Source: Cohnella nanjingensis (GTDB lineage Bacteria > Bacillota > Bacilli > Paenibacillales > Paenibacillaceae). From it: a DNA stretch of 64,000 nucleotides. Location of the stretch: positions 1 through 64,000 of the forward strand of contig NZ_JACJVP010000027.1 in the NCBI RefSeq assembly GCF_014212125.1, in the 5' to 3' direction. Shown one piece after another: positions 26,673-36,267 of the stretch; the first letter of the stretch is position 1, and the number at the start of each line of letters is the position of its first letter. The position numbers were made by a program, and so were the translations under genes. The notes under the pieces are model-generated. The model saw only the letters and a list, made by a program, of their open reading frames with translations. It was not told the DNA's origin and did not search any database.

Positions 26673-26722
26673 AAAAAAGCACCAAGCCCAAAATAGGGGT
26701 TAATCCCTATTGGCCCAGTGCT
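26673..26722 (-). terminator. Terminator of the 37-26 kb operon
   Basis: AGCAC...AATAGGG and its complement CCCTATT...GTGCT form a long imperfect stem followed on the minus strand by TTTTTT, 29 bases after the aminopeptidase stop. Confidence 0.75.
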
Positions 26723-26750
26723 CCCCAAACTCGATCTCCGCCAGCTTCCT

Positions 26751-28214
26751 TTAGCCTTCGGCCGCCTGTTCGACGTAAGCCGCCAGCATGCGCACCCCGA
26801 AACCGGTCGCGCCGACCGCCTGCTCCCCGCGCGCGGAGGATGCCTCCTTCGGCCCGTTGATATCGAGATGCGCCCACTTCAGCGAAGGATGAACGAATTT
26901 GCGCAGGAACAGCGAAGACGTGATGACGCCCGCCTCTCCCTTGCTGCTGATGTTGCTCGTGTCGGCGTAGTCGCTGTCCAGATACGACTCGTACTCGTCC
27001 ACCAGCGGCAGCTGCCAGATGCGCTCGTCGTACGGTTCCCCCGCCTGCCCGAGCGCCCGGATCAGCCCGTCGTCGCCCAGCGCGCCGGCGACCTTGGAGC
27101 CCAGGGCGCCGACGACCGAATAGGTCAGCGTAGCCAAGTCGATCGCTTCGGCCGCGCCGAGCCGATGCGCGTGAATCAGCGCGTCCGCCAGCACGAGGCG
27201 GCCTTCCGAATCGGTGTTGCCCACTTGGACGGTCACCCCGTTCGCGTAGCGGATCACTTCGCCCGGCAGCAGCGCGCGGTCGGACGGACAATTCTCCGCC
27301 GCCGGCACCAGCGCGGCCACGCGGACCGGCGCGCCGCTGCGGACGAGCGCGTCCACGGCGCCGAGCACGGCCGCCGCGCCCGCCATGTCCATGCGCATGT
27401 CGCTGATGTCGTTGTCCCGCTTCAGACTGATGCCGCCCGTATCGAAGGTGATGCCTTTGCCGATGAGCGCGACGAGCGGCTGCGACTCGTCTTCGCCGTA
27501 GCGAACCTCGATGAATACGGGCGGGTGCGCGCTGCCGCGGCCGACGGCGGCCAGCCCCGCGAAGCCGAGACGCTCCAGCGCCTCATCTTCGTGGACGGTC
27601 ACCTCGGCCGCGGTGCCCGCGAACCGCGCGATCGTCCGTTCCGCCAGCGTGCGCGGGCGCAGGCCGTTCGGCGGCTCGTTCGTCAGATCGCGCGCCCAGA
27701 TCGTGCTCTCCGCCCGGATGCGGGCGAGGCGCATCGCCTCTCTGGAGGCCGGGCCGTCCTCGGCCGCGAGCGTGAGGTTCAGCTCCGGACGAGGCTGCGC
27801 ATTCGACTTGTACTTGTCGAACGTATACGTCCCTAGCAGCGTCCCCTCCACCCAGGCGGCGAGCGTCTCCGGTTCGGCGCCGAACGGCGCGCCGGGCGCC
27901 CGCATCAGCGCGAATGACACGGCTGCGTCCGTACGCTGCGCGGCGCAAAGCGCGCGCCCCGCATTGCCGGCAGCCTCCCGGAGGCGCGCAGGCTTATATT
28001 CTGCAGCCGAGCCCAATCCGGCGATGAGGACGTCCGGACGTCCGTCCGCGCCGTAGAACCACGTGACTGCGTGCCTCGCGCCCGTCTGCGGCGGCAGCTT
28101 GGCAGCGCCGAATCCGCGCAGCGCCTGCAGCTCCGCCGCGTTCGCCAACCGATCCGCGAACGCGGGCAGGACTACCGTCCCTGCCGAAGCGTCATCCCCG
28201 AGCTCGAATCTCAT
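26751..28214 (-). CDS. M17 leucyl aminopeptidase
   Basis: A 487-aa cytosolic M17 aminopeptidase that removes N-terminal residues from peptides with two metal ions. The family signature is near intact: NTDSEGRLVLADAL (333-346, normally NTDAEGR), and GKGITFDTGG (252-261) plus MRMDMAGAAAVLG supply the metal and catalytic Lys ligands. The ATG at 28214 overlaps the stop of the phosphoesterase gene (ATGA), so the two are translationally coupled. Its place at the end of a sugar operon is unusual; it might process a peptide part of the substrate or be a passenger. Confidence 0.92.
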   Translation of the reverse strand: MRFELGDDASAGTVVLPAFADRLANAAELQALRGFGAAKLPPQTGARHAVTWFYGADGRPDVLIAGLGSAAEYKPARLREAAGNAGRALCAAQRTDAAVSFALMRAPGAPFGAEPETLAAWVEGTLLGTYTFDKYKSNAQPRPELNLTLAAEDGPASREAMRLARIRAESTIWARDLTNEPPNGLRPRTLAERTIARFAGTAAEVTVHEDEALERLGFAGLAAVGRGSAHPPVFIEVRYGEDESQPLVALIGKGITFDTGGISLKRDNDISDMRMDMAGAAAVLGAVDALVRSGAPVRVAALVPAAENCPSDRALLPGEVIRYANGVTVQVGNTDSEGRLVLADALIHAHRLGAAEAIDLATLTYSVVGALGSKVAGALGDDGLIRALGQAGEPYDERIWQLPLVDEYESYLDSDYADTSNISSKGEAGVITSSLFLRKFVHPSLKWAHLDINGPKEASSARGEQAVGATGFGVRMLAAYVEQAAEG

Positions 28215-29134
28215 CGTACGATTCCCCCATCCGCTTCCACGATCCACGTCTCGAACGTCTTGCCGCCTTCCTGCATCCGGATGACGCGGGCGCCCCGCTG
28301 CAGCTTGCCATAGCAGTTGTAGCCGGTCACGCGCCCGTAGCAGAGACGGATGCCGTGCAGGGTGCCGCAGTAGTCGTTGTCGTGGTCATGGCCGACGAAG
28401 GTGCCCATGACGCCGCCCGACTGCACCATCGCTCCGAACAAGCCGGTATTTACCTTCGGGCATTCGACGTTCTCTTCCTTGGTGCCGACGACGTCCGTGC
28501 CGTCGTTCCAGACTTCGTCGTACTCCGGTACCGGGATATGGTAGAAGGCCAGCGCGGGCAGCGGCCCGCCCGCCTCTTCCGCCAATCGGCGGGACTGCTG
28601 CGTATACCAGTGGATCTGATCCGGATGAATCCAGGCGTAGCCGCCGATCGGCTCGGGCGCGTTGATCCCCGAATCGAAGAAATACAGCGCCGCCGCATCC
28701 GCGCCGTCCGCGTCCGCCGCCTTCACCGTCAGTACGTAGTTGCCGACGCCGTTGATCTCCGCCGGCCCGGCGGCGGACAGGCAGTTCCGGTCCTCGCGCT
28801 GGATCGCCAGCAGTTCCTCGCGGGTCACCCCGGCTTCCGCGTCGTGGTTGCCGAAGACGGCGGCCCAGGGTACCTGCGCGGCCGAGATCGGCGCGATCGC
28901 CCGGCGGAACGACGCCTGCGGATCGGGCACGCCGTGGCTCCAGATCATATCGCCCGTCAGCACGACAAGGTCCGGCTTCACGTCCGCGAGGATGCGCGCC
29001 GCGAGCGCGGCCGTCTGCCCGTCCTTCGCCAGATCCTCTTCCTTGTCGTCCCCGAAGTGCATATCCGTGAACTGCACGATCGTGAACGAGCCGTCTTCGC
29101 GGAACTTCAGATCGCTTGTTGTCTCTCCATTCAT
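28211..29134 (-). CDS. Calcineurin-like metallophosphoesterase
   Basis: A 307-aa phosphoesterase with all metal-binding blocks: FTDMHFGD (D24, H26), VVLTGDMIW, FGNHDAE, FYHIPVPE and GHDHDND. The long insertions and the GHDHDN ending resemble purple-acid/Dcr2-type phosphatases. No signal peptide is seen, so it acts in the cytoplasm. The ATG at 29134 follows GAGGAGG. It sits between GH4 and the aminopeptidase in one operon with the PHP protein, giving two phosphoesterases for one pathway. A phosphorylated or phosphodiester-linked substrate is inferred. Confidence 0.88.
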   Translation of the reverse strand: MNGETTSDLKFREDGSFTIVQFTDMHFGDDKEEDLAKDGQTAALAARILADVKPDLVVLTGDMIWSHGVPDPQASFRRAIAPISAAQVPWAAVFGNHDAEAGVTREELLAIQREDRNCLSAAGPAEINGVGNYVLTVKAADADGADAAALYFFDSGINAPEPIGGYAWIHPDQIHWYTQQSRRLAEEAGGPLPALAFYHIPVPEYDEVWNDGTDVVGTKEENVECPKVNTGLFGAMVQSGGVMGTFVGHDHDNDYCGTLHGIRLCYGRVTGYNCYGKLQRGARVIRMQEGGKTFETWIVEADGGIVR

Positions 29135-29165
29135 ATCCGATTCCTCCTCTAGACGATGTCGGCCG

Positions 29166-30533
29166 TTACTTCCATTCTCCGAGCAGCGGCCGGTAAGCCT
29201 GCAGATAGTCGGCGACGAGCTGCTTCGCAAGCGAATAGGAACCGACCAGCGGATGCGCGGTCAGCGCCTCGACCGCGAGCTCCACAGACCGTTCGCGCAC
29301 CGCCGCTGCGGTCAGCCGCTCGAAGCGCTTGACGCTCCGCATCAGCAGATACTCCGCTTCGGGGACCTCGCCGATCGGCACCGGCACGGCGCCATTCTCC
29401 CCGATGCTGCAGGAGACCTCCACCACGTCGTCGTCCGCGAAGCCGAGGATGCTGCCGGCGTTCGGGACCGACAGGACGACGGTGCGCTCCGAACCCGTCC
29501 GGAGCGCGTCGACGAAGTCGAGCATGACGCCCGCGTAGCCGAGCGACTCGGGCAGCTTCAGCGCCTCGGCCGGCACCTCGGGTTTGGCCTGCGCGTTGGT
29601 CTCGATCGCCATGTAGGACGCTTCCCGCTTCTGCGTGTAATACAGATAAGTCTGAAGCGCCAGCTCCGGCTGCTTCGGAATGTCGATCTCCTTGAGCGCC
29701 TCGAGCATCGCCCGGTTGTTCTGCGCGATCATCTGGCCGCGCGTCTGGCCGGCGTTCCGAATGTTGGCGATCGCCCGCTCCCGGTGGTAGTAATAGTAGA
29801 GGTATTCATTCGGCAGATAAGGGAGCGATCGCAGCAGATCGGCATCGAACATCGCGAATTCGCCGACGCGGGACGTGAAGTCCGGATCGTTCTTCAACGC
29901 TTCGAGTCGATCTTCGCCCCGGTAGACCGCCTTCCGGATCCAGGACAAGTGATTGAGGCCGAAGAACTCGACGTACAGTTCTTCCGGATCGACGCCAAGC
30001 GCTTCCGCCATCCGCAGCTTCGTATGGCTCGGCGTATCGCAGATCCCGATCACCCGGTCGTAGCCTTCGCTGCGCAGCGCCTGGGTGACGAGCCCCGAAG
30101 GATTGGAGAAGTTGAATATCCAGGCGTTCGGCGCGACCTCCCGGGCCAGCCGGCAGTAATCCAGCAGTACGGGAATCGTGCGCAGCGCCATCGAGAAGCC
30201 CGCCGGTCCCGTCGTCTCTTGGCCGAGGAGACCGTACTGCATGGCGATCCGCTCGTCCTCGGCGCGGGACGCCTCCTTGCCTGCGCGGATCGTCGTCACG
30301 ATATAATCCGCTCCCGTCAGGGCCGAGCGGGGATCCGTAGACAGCTCGATATCCAGCGGCACGCCGCTGCGGGCGACAACGACCCGGCAGAGCTGCCCGA
30401 TCGTCTCGAGCTGCGCCGGGTCGACGTCCAGCAGCACCAGCTTCGTGATGCCGCTCTCCGCCGCCTTGAGCGTCAAGCTCTGCGTGAAGAGAACGGCCCT
30501 TACGCCGCCGCCTCCGATCAATGTCAGCTTCAT
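29166..30533 (-). CDS. GH4 family NAD-dependent glycosidase
   Basis: A 455-aa GH4 enzyme, which cleaves glycosides by NAD+-dependent oxidation at C3 with a divalent metal. Seen are the N-terminal nucleotide-binding LIGGGGVRAVLF, NFSNP (141-145), the metal ligand Cys165 in ICDTP and His195 in GLNHL. It resembles the 6-phospho-beta-glucosidase branch. In other organisms GH4 6-phospho enzymes follow PTS uptake; here an ABC importer and a PfkB kinase are present instead. The ATG overlaps the PfkB stop (ATGA). Substrate not assigned. Confidence 0.9.
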   Translation of the reverse strand: MKLTLIGGGGVRAVLFTQSLTLKAAESGITKLVLLDVDPAQLETIGQLCRVVVARSGVPLDIELSTDPRSALTGADYIVTTIRAGKEASRAEDERIAMQYGLLGQETTGPAGFSMALRTIPVLLDYCRLAREVAPNAWIFNFSNPSGLVTQALRSEGYDRVIGICDTPSHTKLRMAEALGVDPEELYVEFFGLNHLSWIRKAVYRGEDRLEALKNDPDFTSRVGEFAMFDADLLRSLPYLPNEYLYYYYHRERAIANIRNAGQTRGQMIAQNNRAMLEALKEIDIPKQPELALQTYLYYTQKREASYMAIETNAQAKPEVPAEALKLPESLGYAGVMLDFVDALRTGSERTVVLSVPNAGSILGFADDDVVEVSCSIGENGAVPVPIGEVPEAEYLLMRSVKRFERLTAAAVRERSVELAVEALTAHPLVGSYSLAKQLVADYLQAYRPLLGEWK

Positions 30534-31489
30534 TGCGCGACCTCCCAGTTGTCCGTCGTATGCGCGATCTTCTCGCGGATGAACCGTTCCACCGCCGCGC
30601 GGTCCCCGACGCCCGTGCTCCCCCCGAACCGGCTGACCGATAGGGCGCCGCACGCGTTGGCGAGCAGCAGGCACTGCTCCGTCCGATACCCGTTCAGGAA
30701 GCCGTAGACGTACCCCGCGTTGAAGGAGTCTCCCGCCCCGGTCGTATCGACGACGTCGACCTCGAAGGCCGAACGATAGGACATGCGGCCGCCCACCGAC
30801 GCCATGGCGCCCGCCTCGCCAAGCTTAAGCACGACGTGGCGTCCGTGGCGCGACAGCTCCTGCAAGCTGCGCTCGGTCGTGGCGCAGCCGGTATAGCGCC
30901 TGGCCTCGACCTCGTTCATGAAGAAGATGTCCACTTCCCGCATCAGCTCGAAGATGCCTTTGTACCATTCGCCGGTATCGTCCCAGCCGACGTCGAGCGA
31001 AGTCGTCAGCCCCAGCCGCTTCAGCTTGCGCGCCATGTCGACGTATTCCTCATGGTTGCGGCTGCCGCGGTAGCCCGTGAGATGGACGTGGCGTCCCAGG
31101 ACGACGCTGTCCATGTCCAGTTGAAGCAGGCTGAGCTCCGCGTTGGTCCCGGTATACGTGATGAAGGAACGGTCCTTCTCCGGATTGATGGCGATCGAGA
31201 TGCCGGTGTTGTACTTGCTGCTGGACCGAATATATCTGGTATCGATACCAGATTGAAGGAAACGCTCGCGGATGAATTGGCCGAACCCATCCTCTCCGAG
31301 AACGCCGTTGAATGCAAGCTTCATGCCTAGCTTCGCCAGCGCCAAGCTGAACAGCGCCGCGCCCCCTCCGACATGGAGGGTCATATCGTTCACGAGCACC
31401 TCTTGTCCGGGCTCGGGCATCTCGTTGCACCCGGCCACCACAAGATCAATATTGGCGTCGCCGATCACGACGACATCGTATGGTTTCAC
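30530..31489 (-). CDS. PfkB family carbohydrate kinase
   Basis: A 319-aa ribokinase-like kinase. It has the N-terminal GDANIDLVV, the sugar-binding GGGAALFSLALAKLG and the catalytic motif DTTGAGDSFNAGYV with the base Asp. It should phosphorylate a sugar, nucleoside or polyol entering by the upstream importer, before or after GH4 action. It lies 52 bases after LacI and overlaps GH4 by 4 bases. A perfect 18-bp palindrome matching the operator set of this region lies inside the gene at 31235-31252. Confidence 0.9.
   Translation of the reverse strand: MKPYDVVVIGDANIDLVVAGCNEMPEPGQEVLVNDMTLHVGGGAALFSLALAKLGMKLAFNGVLGEDGFGQFIRERFLQSGIDTRYIRSSSKYNTGISIAINPEKDRSFITYTGTNAELSLLQLDMDSVVLGRHVHLTGYRGSRNHEEYVDMARKLKRLGLTTSLDVGWDDTGEWYKGIFELMREVDIFFMNEVEARRYTGCATTERSLQELSRHGRHVVLKLGEAGAMASVGGRMSYRSAFEVDVVDTTGAGDSFNAGYVYGFLNGYRTEQCLLLANACGALSVSRFGGSTGVGDRAAVERFIREKIAHTTDNWEVAQ
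31235..31252. promoter_or_regulatory. Intragenic operator-like palindrome in the PfkB gene
   Basis: TCTGGTATCGATACCAGA is a perfect 18-bp palindrome and the best copy of a motif that also occurs at 36353, 37368 and 45247. It lies about 240 bases inside the gene. Confidence 0.6.
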
Positions 31490-31541
31490 AGTTGGTCACA
31501 TCCCCGTTGGCTTGCGGATTCCTCCACTCTCTTTGTTGCGG

Positions 31542-32552
31542 TCATTGCTGGATGCTCCGGCAGCTCTCGCGCACGGCGATCCGGTGCGCCAGCACGACGT
31601 CGCCGGCTTGTTCCGATTCGCCCGCGATCTGCTGCAGCAGCACGTTCATCGTGACTTGGCCCATCTCCTGGATGGGCTGCTCCATCGAAGTCAGCGCCGG
31701 ACGGACGAGTTCCGTCAGCTGGCTGCCGTCGAAGCCCATGACGGAGATGTCTTCGGGCACCCGCAGCCCCTGGTCGCGGATGCAGTTGATGGCGCCTACC
31801 GCCATGTCGTCGCTGACCGCGAAGACCGCCGTCGGCGGATTGTCGATGCGCAGCAGTTCCTTCATCTGATCGTAGCCGCTTTGCACTTTGTAGTCGCCGA
31901 AGCGAATATGCTCGTAGACGAGCTTCTTGCCTTGGTCCGTCATCGCGTTGCGGTAACCGCTGTAGCGGTTCTGGCCCGACGTGATGTCGCGCATGTCGCC
32001 TCCGATGAATCCGATCGCGTCGTGCCCCAGCTCGATCAGGTACCGGGTCGCTTCGTAAGCGGCCTTGTAGTCGTCGACGATCACCGAGACGAACGACTGA
32101 TCCATCGGCTTCACGCTGGAGAAGATGACGGGAATCCGGATCTTATGAATGAATTGGCGGATGGGCTCGTTGATCTTCTCGTGCATGATGATGATGCCTT
32201 CGACCCGCATCTCCTGGAAGACGTTCAAATATTTGAGCTCTTTGTCGATATCCTCGCTGATATTGCAGACCAGCAGGTTGTACTCGTTCTCGCTGGCCAC
32301 GCGCTCGATGCTGCTCAGGATCGTCGAATAGAAGCTGGATGTCAAATCCGGCACGATGACGCCGATGAGGTTCGTTTTTTTGCGCACCAAACTACGGGCG
32401 ATTTGACTCGGCGTATAGCCCAGTTCTTCGATGACCCGGTTGACCTTGGCCCGGAGATCGTCCTTGACGTATTTCTCTCCGTTCAACACCCGGGACACGG
32501 TCGTTACGGATACGCCTGCGCGTTTCGCCACGTCTTTGATTTTTACCTGCAA
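31542..32552 (-). CDS. LacI family transcriptional regulator
   Basis: A 336-aa LacI/GalR protein: helix-turn-helix KIKDVAKRAGVSVTTVSRVL, then a core starting NLIGVIVPDLTSSFYSTILSSI. The TTG at 32552 is chosen because GAGGTGA precedes it and the helix-turn-helix then starts at residue 4; a GTG three codons upstream is an alternative. It lies within the importer/kinase/GH4 operon and is the prime candidate to bind the TCTGGTA-N4-TACCAGA sites. Confidence 0.92.
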   Translation of the reverse strand: MQVKIKDVAKRAGVSVTTVSRVLNGEKYVKDDLRAKVNRVIEELGYTPSQIARSLVRKKTNLIGVIVPDLTSSFYSTILSSIERVASENEYNLLVCNISEDIDKELKYLNVFQEMRVEGIIIMHEKINEPIRQFIHKIRIPVIFSSVKPMDQSFVSVIVDDYKAAYEATRYLIELGHDAIGFIGGDMRDITSGQNRYSGYRNAMTDQGKKLVYEHIRFGDYKVQSGYDQMKELLRIDNPPTAVFAVSDDMAVGAINCIRDQGLRVPEDISVMGFDGSQLTELVRPALTSMEQPIQEMGQVTMNVLLQQIAGESEQAGDVVLAHRIAVRESCRSIQQ

Positions 32553-32625
32553 CTTGCTCACCTCGTCATCTGACTCGATTGCCAAAAAGATGGATTCGAC
32601 GGCAAAGCCCCATTCTCCTGTCTGA

Positions 32626-33519
32626 TTACGCGTCTTGCCCGATAAATAATGGCTGGGAGAACGCGGCGTACCCGCCTTCGAGATAGACGGCGATGCGAAC
32701 GTAGCCTTCGTCGCCCCGGCAGGCGTACTTCGCCTGGCTGATGCGGCCGGTCGTCTCCTGCAGCGCTTCCCCGTCCTTGCCGAAAAACGTGACGTACTTG
32801 TACATCTTGTCGAGCAGATCGTTCGAACGCAGATCGGCGACGATCGTATCCCCTTCGGTGCGGATCGCGTCGAACCCGTAGCCCGTGGATACGTAGAAGT
32901 TGCCGTCCTTGATCGCGGCGAGGACCGCTTCGTTCGTGTTGTCCTGCGCCTGCACGACGTTCCACGCCCGCTTCTCCTGCCCGTAGACGTGAGAGTCGTC
33001 GTTGCCGAAGCCCCATACGCGGCGTCCGGCGGACAGCAGCGCATCCCATTTGTCGAACGCGATGTCGTACTCCGGATTGCCGTCTCCGTTGTAGACCTCC
33101 ACCCCGAGGTAGCGGTCCATCTTGATCATGTCTTCCAGCTTCCAGTAGTTGGAGAAGTACCGGTTCGGGTGCACGAGCACCGCGAAACCGCCGTTGTCGT
33201 TCGTCCGGTCGACGAACCGCTGATAGTTCTCGATCGTGAAGTCGTTGCTGTAGTTGTCCATAATCGCATGCGGCGGCTGGACGAGGAGCATATGCGTCTC
33301 CCGGCTGCTGACCTCGATCGCTTCGAAGACGGTCGGGATGTCCCGCTTGCCCTCGTGCTTCGTAATCTTGTCATGGTCGGAGATGCCGAGGAAGTCGTAG
33401 CCGCCGTACATCTTGTAGACGGTCTCCAGCGGGAACCAGCCGTCGCTGTTCGTGGTGTGGTTGTGGAAGCTCCCTCTCAGCCATGTCCCTTTTTGCGCGT
33501 AAGGATTCAAGATGTTCAT
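32626..33519 (-). CDS. PHP-domain phosphoesterase
   Basis: A 297-aa PHP-domain protein with the metal-binding motifs FHNHTTNSDG (His19, His21), GISDHD (48-50), a His in LVHPNRY and GFGNDDSH. Such stand-alone PHP proteins hydrolyse phosphoesters, in some cases cyclic phosphates or phosphodiesters, with three metals. The C-terminal 70 residues look like a small beta domain. ATG at 33519 follows AAAGGGCGG. It is 27 bases downstream of the LplC-like permease. A role on an imported phosphorylated compound is inferred. Confidence 0.85.
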   Translation of the reverse strand: MNILNPYAQKGTWLRGSFHNHTTNSDGWFPLETVYKMYGGYDFLGISDHDKITKHEGKRDIPTVFEAIEVSSRETHMLLVQPPHAIMDNYSNDFTIENYQRFVDRTNDNGGFAVLVHPNRYFSNYWKLEDMIKMDRYLGVEVYNGDGNPEYDIAFDKWDALLSAGRRVWGFGNDDSHVYGQEKRAWNVVQAQDNTNEAVLAAIKDGNFYVSTGYGFDAIRTEGDTIVADLRSNDLLDKMYKYVTFFGKDGEALQETTGRISQAKYACRGDEGYVRIAVYLEGGYAAFSQPLFIGQDA

Positions 33520-33546
33520 CAACGATTCCGCCCTTTCCCGGCTACG

Positions 33547-34455
33547 CTATTCTTTCATGGAACCGATCATGATCCCTTTGGCGAAGTACTTCTGCACGAA
33601 AGGATAGATGATGATGATCGGCGCGACGACGACGATGATGGTCGCCATCTTCAAGGAGTTGCCCGTGATCTGGATCTTCTCCAGCATCTCGTATTTCGCG
33701 CCGGCCGCTTGGCTCAGCGTGTCTCTCATCGCTTCCGCGCTCATGAGCATCTCTTGCAGCAGCGTGGAGAGCGGACGAAGGCTTGCTTCCCGGATATAGA
33801 AGGCGCCGGTGAACCAGTCGTTCCAATGGCCAACGGCGTTGAACAAGCCGATCACGGCGATGACCGGGCGGCTCAGCGGCATGATGATGCGCATGAATAT
33901 CGTGAAGTCGTTGTACCCGTCGATCCGGGCAGACTCCTCCAGACTGGGATGAATCTGCTGGAAGAAGGTTCGGATGATGATCAGGTTCCACGCGCTGTAC
34001 AAGCTCGGAATGATGTATACCCAGATGGTGTTCGTCAGATGAATCGACTTCAGCAGCATGTAATAGGGAATGATGCCCCCGCTGAACAGCATGGTGAAGA
34101 AGATGAGCATCATGAAGAACTTCCCGCCGGGCAGCGACTTGCTCTTCAGCGCGTAGGCGGCCATCGCCGTCAGGAATACGCTGGCGATCGTGCCGACGAA
34201 CGTACGGAACACGGAGATCGCGAAGGCGGTTCCGATGTTCGACGCTTGAAATACCTTCTCGAAGTTCTCCAGGGACCAGATGCGCGGCCAGAAGAAAATG
34301 CCGCCTCTCTCCGCGTCTTTGCCGGGATTGAACGACAAGGCCAGAATGTTCAGGAAAGGGAGAATGATCGAGAGACATAAGGCGATGATGAGCAGATAGT
34401 TGACGATCTTGAACGCCCGCTCGCCGGCGCTCAGCTTATAGAATTCGTTTCCCAC
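33547..34455 (-). CDS. LplC-like ABC sugar importer permease
   Basis: A 302-aa permease of the LplC/YtcP type with six predicted membrane helices and the EAA loop EESARIDGYNDFTIFMRIIMP. It starts at GTG with AGGAGGAGG upstream. It follows the binding-protein gene after a gap with a strong hairpin. The ATPase is not coded here. Confidence 0.92.
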   Translation of the reverse strand: MGNEFYKLSAGERAFKIVNYLLIIALCLSIILPFLNILALSFNPGKDAERGGIFFWPRIWSLENFEKVFQASNIGTAFAISVFRTFVGTIASVFLTAMAAYALKSKSLPGGKFFMMLIFFTMLFSGGIIPYYMLLKSIHLTNTIWVYIIPSLYSAWNLIIIRTFFQQIHPSLEESARIDGYNDFTIFMRIIMPLSRPVIAVIGLFNAVGHWNDWFTGAFYIREASLRPLSTLLQEMLMSAEAMRDTLSQAAGAKYEMLEKIQITGNSLKMATIIVVVAPIIIIYPFVQKYFAKGIMIGSMKE

Positions 34456-34481
34456 GGTCCTCCTCCTCCTTTTGGGCGGAG

Positions 34482-34514
34482 CGGCGGTTCATCCGTGTCA
34501 GGGATCAACCGCCG
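34482..34514 (-). promoter_or_regulatory. Intercistronic hairpin after the LplA-like gene
   Basis: CGGCGGTTCATCC pairs with GGATCAACCGCCG (12 of 13 bases) around a short loop, without a T tract. It lies between the binding-protein and permease genes. Confidence 0.6.
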
Positions 34515-34551
34515 GTCTGCTTCATCTGTCTGACGCTAGCCGATCTTCGCG

Positions 34552-36267
34552 TTATTGATCGAAGATCACTTTCGTTTTCGGATCGTTGTTCTTGTCGGCG
34601 ACGAGCTTCAGATAATCGTCCAATCCCGCGGCTTTCATTTGCTTCAGGGCGTTGTCGAGAATCTTCTGCGCCGCTTCGGAGGTTTTGCTGTAGTAGGCTT
34701 GAACCAGGCTGTCTTTGTAATTGTCGAACGCCGCCTTCAGGTCCGTCCCCCGGTCGAACTCGCCCAGGAAGGAGTTCGGCGTATAGCCGTCGACGATACG
34801 CGCCGCCTTGCGTTTGTCGTCCCAATGCCAGTAGTTGGCGATCTTCAGCGCGCCTTGGTCTTCGTCCTTCTTCAGCTTGTCGCCGTATTCCATCTCGCCG
34901 AAGTCGGCCATATAGTCGATATCGGTGCCGCCGAGCAGCTCGCCCCAATAGTTGCCTACGCCGCCGAAGCCGAGCTTCTTCGCTTCGTTCGGATCCTTGG
35001 CCTTCAGATCGAGCACTTCTTGCTTGACGAGCGGATTGCCGTCTTTGTCCAGCGTATAGTCGCGGCCTTCCAGACCGTATCTCCAGAGCAGCTTGCCTTC
35101 GCGGCTCGCCAGGAAGTCGGCGAATTTGACGACTTCTTCCGGCTTCTTCGTCGAAGACGGAATCGCCCAGGCGGAGTAACCCGACTTGAAGGCGACTTGC
35201 ATCTGATAAGGACCGTCAACGGCATTCAGCGGACCCAGCGGAACGTAATGCATGTCTTGGTTGAATTCCAGATAGTTGTGCATGTCGGCGATGATGCCCC
35301 AAGATCCGTTCAGGGCGCCTTCGGTCGAACGGCTCTCGTCCATCGTGAAGAATTCCGGCTGCAGCAGCTTTTCCTTCAGCAGCTTTTGGACGTACTCGAC
35401 TTTCTTCATCGCATAAGGCGTCTCGGCTTCATGCAGCACCTTGCCGTCCTTGTCTTGCTTGATGAATTGGCCGACATCGCCCCACTCCAGATCGGCGAAT
35501 AGGCGTCCGATCTCTTGGCCGCCCCAGTAGTTGGGACCGATCGGGCTGATCTCTTTGCCGTTCGTGTCTTTGAAGTGGCCGTCCTTGATCTTCTTCGCGA
35601 GCTCGTACAGCTGATCCGTCGTCTTGATCGTGCTCGGGTCGAGGTTCAGCGAGTCCGCGATGTCTTTGCGAATGTACGGTCCGCCGACGTACTTGCGCGT
35701 GTCGTAGCCGCCCTGGCGGTTGACGTTCATGTGTACGAAGTAGGTGGAGCCGTTGAACTCCGGCCGGAACATGACGCCATACTGCGTATCCAGGGGCAGG
35801 AAGCCTTCTTGCTCGTATTTGCTGTAGATCTTCGTGTCCTTGAGCAGCGGCGTCAGGTCGGTGAACATGCCTTCGCGCGCCGCCTTCAGCACGACCGGCA
35901 TCTCCGGACGACCGCTGTTGTTCAGGTAGAAGGCGATGAAGTCGGGCAAGTCATTGGCCGCGAGGCCGGCGATCAGTCCGTCGATGGAATGGTCCGCCTT
36001 CATGATCTGGATCTCGAAGTCGACGCCCGTCAGCTCTTTGATCTTCGCTTTGATCTCCGGGTTCATATCTTCGGTGTAATCGTCGGTGCCCATGAAGACC
36101 AGACCCTTGATCTTGCGGTCCGCCACCCAAGTGGCGGGCTTGCCTGCGGAGGACCCGGCCGAAGCCGTGGCGCTCGCGTTCGAGTCTTTGTCGCCGTTGG
36201 TGCAGCCGGCGATCAGCATGGAAGCCATCACAGGTATCGCCATAAACTTTGCCCATCTCTTGCTCAT
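34552..36267 (-). CDS. LplA-like extracellular sugar-binding lipoprotein
   Basis: A 571-aa binding protein of the large LplA/YtcQ type found in Paenibacillus. The signal peptide ends in the lipobox MLIAGC (Cys22), followed by a Ser/Ala/Gly linker. It has the usual start VDFEIQIMKADHSIDGLIAGLAANDLPDF and serves the LplB/LplC pair. AAAGGGG precedes the ATG. A TCTGGTA-type operator at 36353 lies just upstream, so it may also be transcribed on its own. The ligand is unknown. Confidence 0.93.
   Translation of the reverse strand: MSKRWAKFMAIPVMASMLIAGCTNGDKDSNASATASAGSSAGKPATWVADRKIKGLVFMGTDDYTEDMNPEIKAKIKELTGVDFEIQIMKADHSIDGLIAGLAANDLPDFIAFYLNNSGRPEMPVVLKAAREGMFTDLTPLLKDTKIYSKYEQEGFLPLDTQYGVMFRPEFNGSTYFVHMNVNRQGGYDTRKYVGGPYIRKDIADSLNLDPSTIKTTDQLYELAKKIKDGHFKDTNGKEISPIGPNYWGGQEIGRLFADLEWGDVGQFIKQDKDGKVLHEAETPYAMKKVEYVQKLLKEKLLQPEFFTMDESRSTEGALNGSWGIIADMHNYLEFNQDMHYVPLGPLNAVDGPYQMQVAFKSGYSAWAIPSSTKKPEEVVKFADFLASREGKLLWRYGLEGRDYTLDKDGNPLVKQEVLDLKAKDPNEAKKLGFGGVGNYWGELLGGTDIDYMADFGEMEYGDKLKKDEDQGALKIANYWHWDDKRKAARIVDGYTPNSFLGEFDRGTDLKAAFDNYKDSLVQAYYSKTSEAAQKILDNALKQMKAAGLDDYLKLVADKNNDPKTKVIFDQ

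Noticed and set aside
26492..26728. A 78-codon minus-strand frame
   Set aside because: It starts across the aminopeptidase terminator, lacks a ribosome-binding site and matches no family I know.
29322..29336. AAGCGCTT inside the GH4 gene as an operator
   Set aside because: Only the 8-bp core matches, without the flanking TA pairs, in a G+C-rich coding region; likely chance.
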